Shown here piece after piece: positions 20,945-22,763 of a DNA stretch of 22,763 bases (position 1 is its first letter; each line of letters opens with the position of its first letter). This DNA comes from RGIG1666 sp045595745. Its GTDB lineage: Bacteria > Bacillota > Clostridia > UBA1381 > UBA9506. Location of the stretch: contig JAZOBB010000019.1 in the NCBI GenBank assembly GCA_045595745.1, forward strand, positions 1 through 22,763. The letters are read 5' to 3'. The notes beneath the pieces were generated by a model. It was not told the origin of the DNA, ran no database searches, and worked only from the letters and a program-made list of their open reading frames with translations. The position numbers and the translations under genes are program-made.

Positions 20945-22165
20945 ATGGCAAAAGAAAAAGTTATTCTGGCATATTCCGGCGGACTGGATACATCCATTAT
21001 TATTCCGTGGCTTAAGGAAAACTATGACTACGAGGTTATCGCAGTTGCGGCTAATGTCGGACAGGGAAAAGAGCTTGACGGCTTAGAAGAAAAAGCAATT
21101 AAAACCGGTGCAAGCAAACTGTACATAGAGGATATAACCGAAGAATTTGTAACCGATTTTATTTATCCTGCAGTTCAGGCTAATGCTGTTTACGAAGGAA
21201 AATATCTGCTCGGTACATCGCTGGCTCGTGCACCTATCGCAAAAAGACTGGTTGAAATCGCTGAAAAAGAGGGCGCAACCGCAATTTGTCACGGATGCAC
21301 AGGTAAGGGTAATGACCAGGTTCGTTTTGAGCTGGCAATTAAGGCTTTAGCTCCGCATCTTAAAATTATTGCTCCGTGGCGTATCTGGGATATTAAATCC
21401 CGTGAAGAAGAAATCGATTATGCTGTAGCTCGCGGAATCCCCGTTCCTGTTACAAAAGAGGACAACTATTCAATGGACCGCAACTTATGGCACTTATCAC
21501 ACGAGGGTATGGACTTAGAGGACCCGTGGAACGAGCCTCAGTATGATAAAATATTAAAGCTTATGAAAAGACCTGAGGATGCTCCTGATAAGCCGACCTA
21601 TGTTGAGATCGAGTTTAAAGAGGGTATTCCGGTTAAGATTAACGGCAAAGAATATGCGCCCGTTGCATTAATTGAAGAATTAAACCGTCTTGCAGCTGAA
21701 AACGGTGTAGGTATTGCAGATATGGTTGAAAACCGTCTGGTTGGTATGAAATCTCGTGGTGTTTACGAAACTCCGGGCGGAACACTTTTATATGCTGCAC
21801 ACAAAGAGCTTGAATTTATCACATTAGACCGTGATACAATGCACTATAAAGAACTGGTTGCAAGCAAGTTTGCAGAACTGGTTTATGACGGAAAATGGTT
21901 TACTCAGCTTCGCGAGGCTCTGTCTGCATTTATTTCTGACACACAGAAAACAGTTACCGGTACAGTAAGAATGAAGCTTTACAAAGGTAACGCAATGCCT
22001 GCAGGTACAAAATCTCCGTATTCTTTATACGATGAAGATATTGCAACATTTGCAGAGGACGAAGTTTATAACCAGAAGGATGCAGAAGGATTTATCAATC
22101 TGTTCGGTCTGCCGCTTAAGGTTCGTGCAACAATGAAAAAACGTAACGGTGAGAAATTGTATTAA
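20945..22165 (+). CDS. argG: Argininosuccinate synthase
   Basis: A 406-residue enzyme joining citrulline and aspartate with ATP to give argininosuccinate. The ATP-binding loop LAYSGGLDTS is near 8-17. Further markers are CHGCTGKGNDQVRFE and KEDNYSMDRNLWHLSHEG, and SRGVYETPGGTLL in the C-terminal part. I chose ATG 20945 because AGGAGG is eight bases upstream; an in-frame ATG at 20939 is only two bases from that site. argH does not follow; a terminator does. Regulation by ArgR is indicated by the operator upstream. Confidence 0.97.
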   Translation: MAKEKVILAYSGGLDTSIIIPWLKENYDYEVIAVAANVGQGKELDGLEEKAIKTGASKLYIEDITEEFVTDFIYPAVQANAVYEGKYLLGTSLARAPIAKRLVEIAEKEGATAICHGCTGKGNDQVRFELAIKALAPHLKIIAPWRIWDIKSREEEIDYAVARGIPVPVTKEDNYSMDRNLWHLSHEGMDLEDPWNEPQYDKILKLMKRPEDAPDKPTYVEIEFKEGIPVKINGKEYAPVALIEELNRLAAENGVGIADMVENRLVGMKSRGVYETPGGTLLYAAHKELEFITLDRDTMHYKELVASKFAELVYDGKWFTQLREALSAFISDTQKTVTGTVRMKLYKGNAMPAGTKSPYSLYDEDIATFAEDEVYNQKDAEGFINLFGLPLKVRATMKKRNGEKLY

Positions 22166-22176
22166 TCAATAGAAAT

Positions 22177-22209
22177 AAAGGTGGCAGTGATTGTCACTGC
22201 GACCTTTTT
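22177..22209 (+). terminator. Terminator of argG
   Basis: AAAGGT-G-GCAGTGA, loop TTG, TCACTGC-G-ACCTTTTT: 13 bp with one G-G mismatch, then a T-tract, 12 bases after the stop codon. Confidence 0.92.
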
Positions 22210-22236
22210 GCTTTAAATGTGTTATTTATATTTTTC

Positions 22237-22258
22237 GGGAGGGCACAGAGACCCTCCC
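22237..22258. repeat. GC-rich hairpin GGGAGGG/CCCTCCC
   Basis: GGGAGGG-CACAGAGA-CCCTCCC, a perfect 7-bp stem in an AT-rich gap after the argG terminator. It has no T-run on either side. Its composition differs from its surroundings, and it resembles short GC-rich interspersed hairpins seen in Clostridia, but no second copy is present here. Confidence 0.4.
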
Positions 22259-22283
22259 CTACGATAATGTTTTTATTTTTATC

Positions 22284-22310
22284 TTTTGCGTTCCGGACTA
22301 TTTTTACATC
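22284..22310 (+). repeat. 27-bp direct repeat: 3' end of a truncated element before copy C
   Basis: TTTTGCGTTCCGGACT followed by ATTTTTACATC is identical to 22519-22545, the 3' end of copy C. Copy C starts two bases later. This is a second case, after 19861-19897, of an element lying directly behind the 3' end of another. Confidence 0.8.
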
Positions 22311-22311
22311 A

Positions 22312-22548
22312 GGGGATAGGAAAAATTGTTTGGAATTGACAAACAGAACCGAAGGGTTACCCGAAGGCGTACGAGGGTACGTCGAGGGTGAAGTTTGTCA
22401 ATAGCAAAAAGACGATAAAAAAGAGAAAAGCATCGCTTAAAAACGATGCTTTTCTACATAATAATAAAAATCTAAGTTTAAACATCATAATTTTATTTTT
22501 GTGTTATAATTTTTGTCTTTTTGCGTTCCGGACTATTTTTACATCCCC
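22312..22548 (+). repeat. Structured inverted-repeat element, copy C (237 bp)
   Basis: Lies between argG and the convergent acetyltransferase gene. The ends GGGGATAGGAAAAAT and, in complement, GGGGATGTAAAAAT form the inverted repeat. Stem I: ATTGACAAAC (22335-22344) with GTTTGTCAAT (22393-22402), 10 bp perfect. Hairpin 1: shortened to AACC-GAAG-GGTT (22347-22358). Hairpin 2: GGCGTAC-GAGG-GTACGTC (22366-22383). Stem III: GCAAAAAGAC (22404-22413) with GTCTTTTTGC (22515-22524). Hairpin 3: AGAAAAGCATCG with CGATGCTTTTCT (22424-22455), 12 bp. The length is within one base of copy A. Its 3' end is 4 bases from the stop of the opposing gene. Confidence 0.87.
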
Positions 22549-22552
22549 CGGC

Positions 22553-22763
22553 TTATTCATAATCTTTGCGCATCAGTGCTCGTGTATATCCCTTGTCTTT
22601 AGTTGTCGAATCAACATAAAATCCGCGACCATAATAAAACTTAACGAGTGACGATGCCTTAGATGCGGTATGAAGCTCAACATACTTAATTCCCATAGCC
22701 ATCATATCGGCACTTGCGGCATTCATAATTGCCTTTCCTATGCCGTGATTCTGATGCTTGTCA
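22553..22763 (-). CDS. GNAT-family N-acetyltransferase, C-terminal 69 residues (5' end outside window)
   Basis: The minus-strand frame is open from the window edge to a TAA at 22553. It reads DKHQNHGIGKAIMNAASADM, then GIKYVELHTASKASSLVKFY and YGRGFYVDST. QNHGIGKA is the acetyl-CoA binding Q-x-x-G-x-G/A loop (motif A), and LVKFYYGRGF is the usual motif B region, so this is a GNAT acetyltransferase. The substrate is unknown. The gene is convergent with argG. Confidence 0.85.
   Translation of the reverse strand, partial: DKHQNHGIGKAIMNAASADMMAMGIKYVELHTASKASSLVKFYYGRGFYVDSTTKDKGYTRALMRKDYE

Noticed and set aside
22388..22651. Plus-strand 87-codon frame through copy C
   Set aside because: It crosses hairpin 3, stem III and the antisense acetyltransferase gene; no ribosome site or family similarity.

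Overview
The window reads as chromosomal core sequence of an anaerobic, low-GC Gram-positive bacterium of the class Clostridia. The grounds are the gene order rpmG-secE-nusG-rplK-rplA-rplJ-rplL, the order rpmH-rnpA-yidD-yidC-jag, a YidC with no lipoprotein signal, strong AGGAGG ribosome binding sites, TTG and GTG starts, and an [FeFe]-hydrogenase maturase (HydE). I cannot name a species. There are no phage genes, integrases, transposase genes or CRISPR arrays.

Layout. 1-1947 (minus): a YitT-family membrane protein followed by acetolactate synthase large subunit, cut by the window start. 2078-2341 (minus): tRNA-Glu(UUC) with a consensus promoter and hairpin terminators. 2373-6216 (plus): rpmG, secE, nusG, rplK, rplA, rplJ, rplL, with two L1-binding rRNA-mimic hairpins and an L10-type leader that has its own promoter. 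6304-8796 (minus): a small export-type membrane protein, thiI and a SAM methyltransferase, co-directional with rarA (8793-10079). 10115-12609 (minus): jag, yidC, yidD, rnpA and rpmH behind tandem promoters. 12662-15651 (plus): a zinc-ribbon/membrane/DUF5050-like protein, then hydE. 15918-17399 (minus): a YgjV-like membrane protein and hslO. 17680-20711 (minus): cspA-type protein, ruvB, ruvA, ruvC. 20806-22209 (plus): argG under a consensus promoter and an ARG box. 22553-22763 (minus): the C-terminal end of a GNAT acetyltransferase.

Most genes are housekeeping: translation, protein export and membrane insertion, RNase P, tRNA thiolation, Holliday-junction resolution, stress chaperones, and arginine and branched-chain amino acid synthesis.

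The least explained signal is a family of three related intergenic elements: copy A 17437-17674 minus, copy B 19902-20207 plus, copy C 22312-22548 plus. Each starts with GGGAT or AGGAT followed by an A-run, and ends with a T-run and CATCC, so the ends form an imperfect terminal inverted repeat. Inside, the same set of stems recurs in the same order. Most of these stems differ in base sequence between copies but stay paired, which is compensatory change and implies selection on structure. Copies B and C each follow a truncated piece of the same element. The family looks like a non-autonomous mobile element that carries, or is, a structured RNA. I do not recognise it as a named family.
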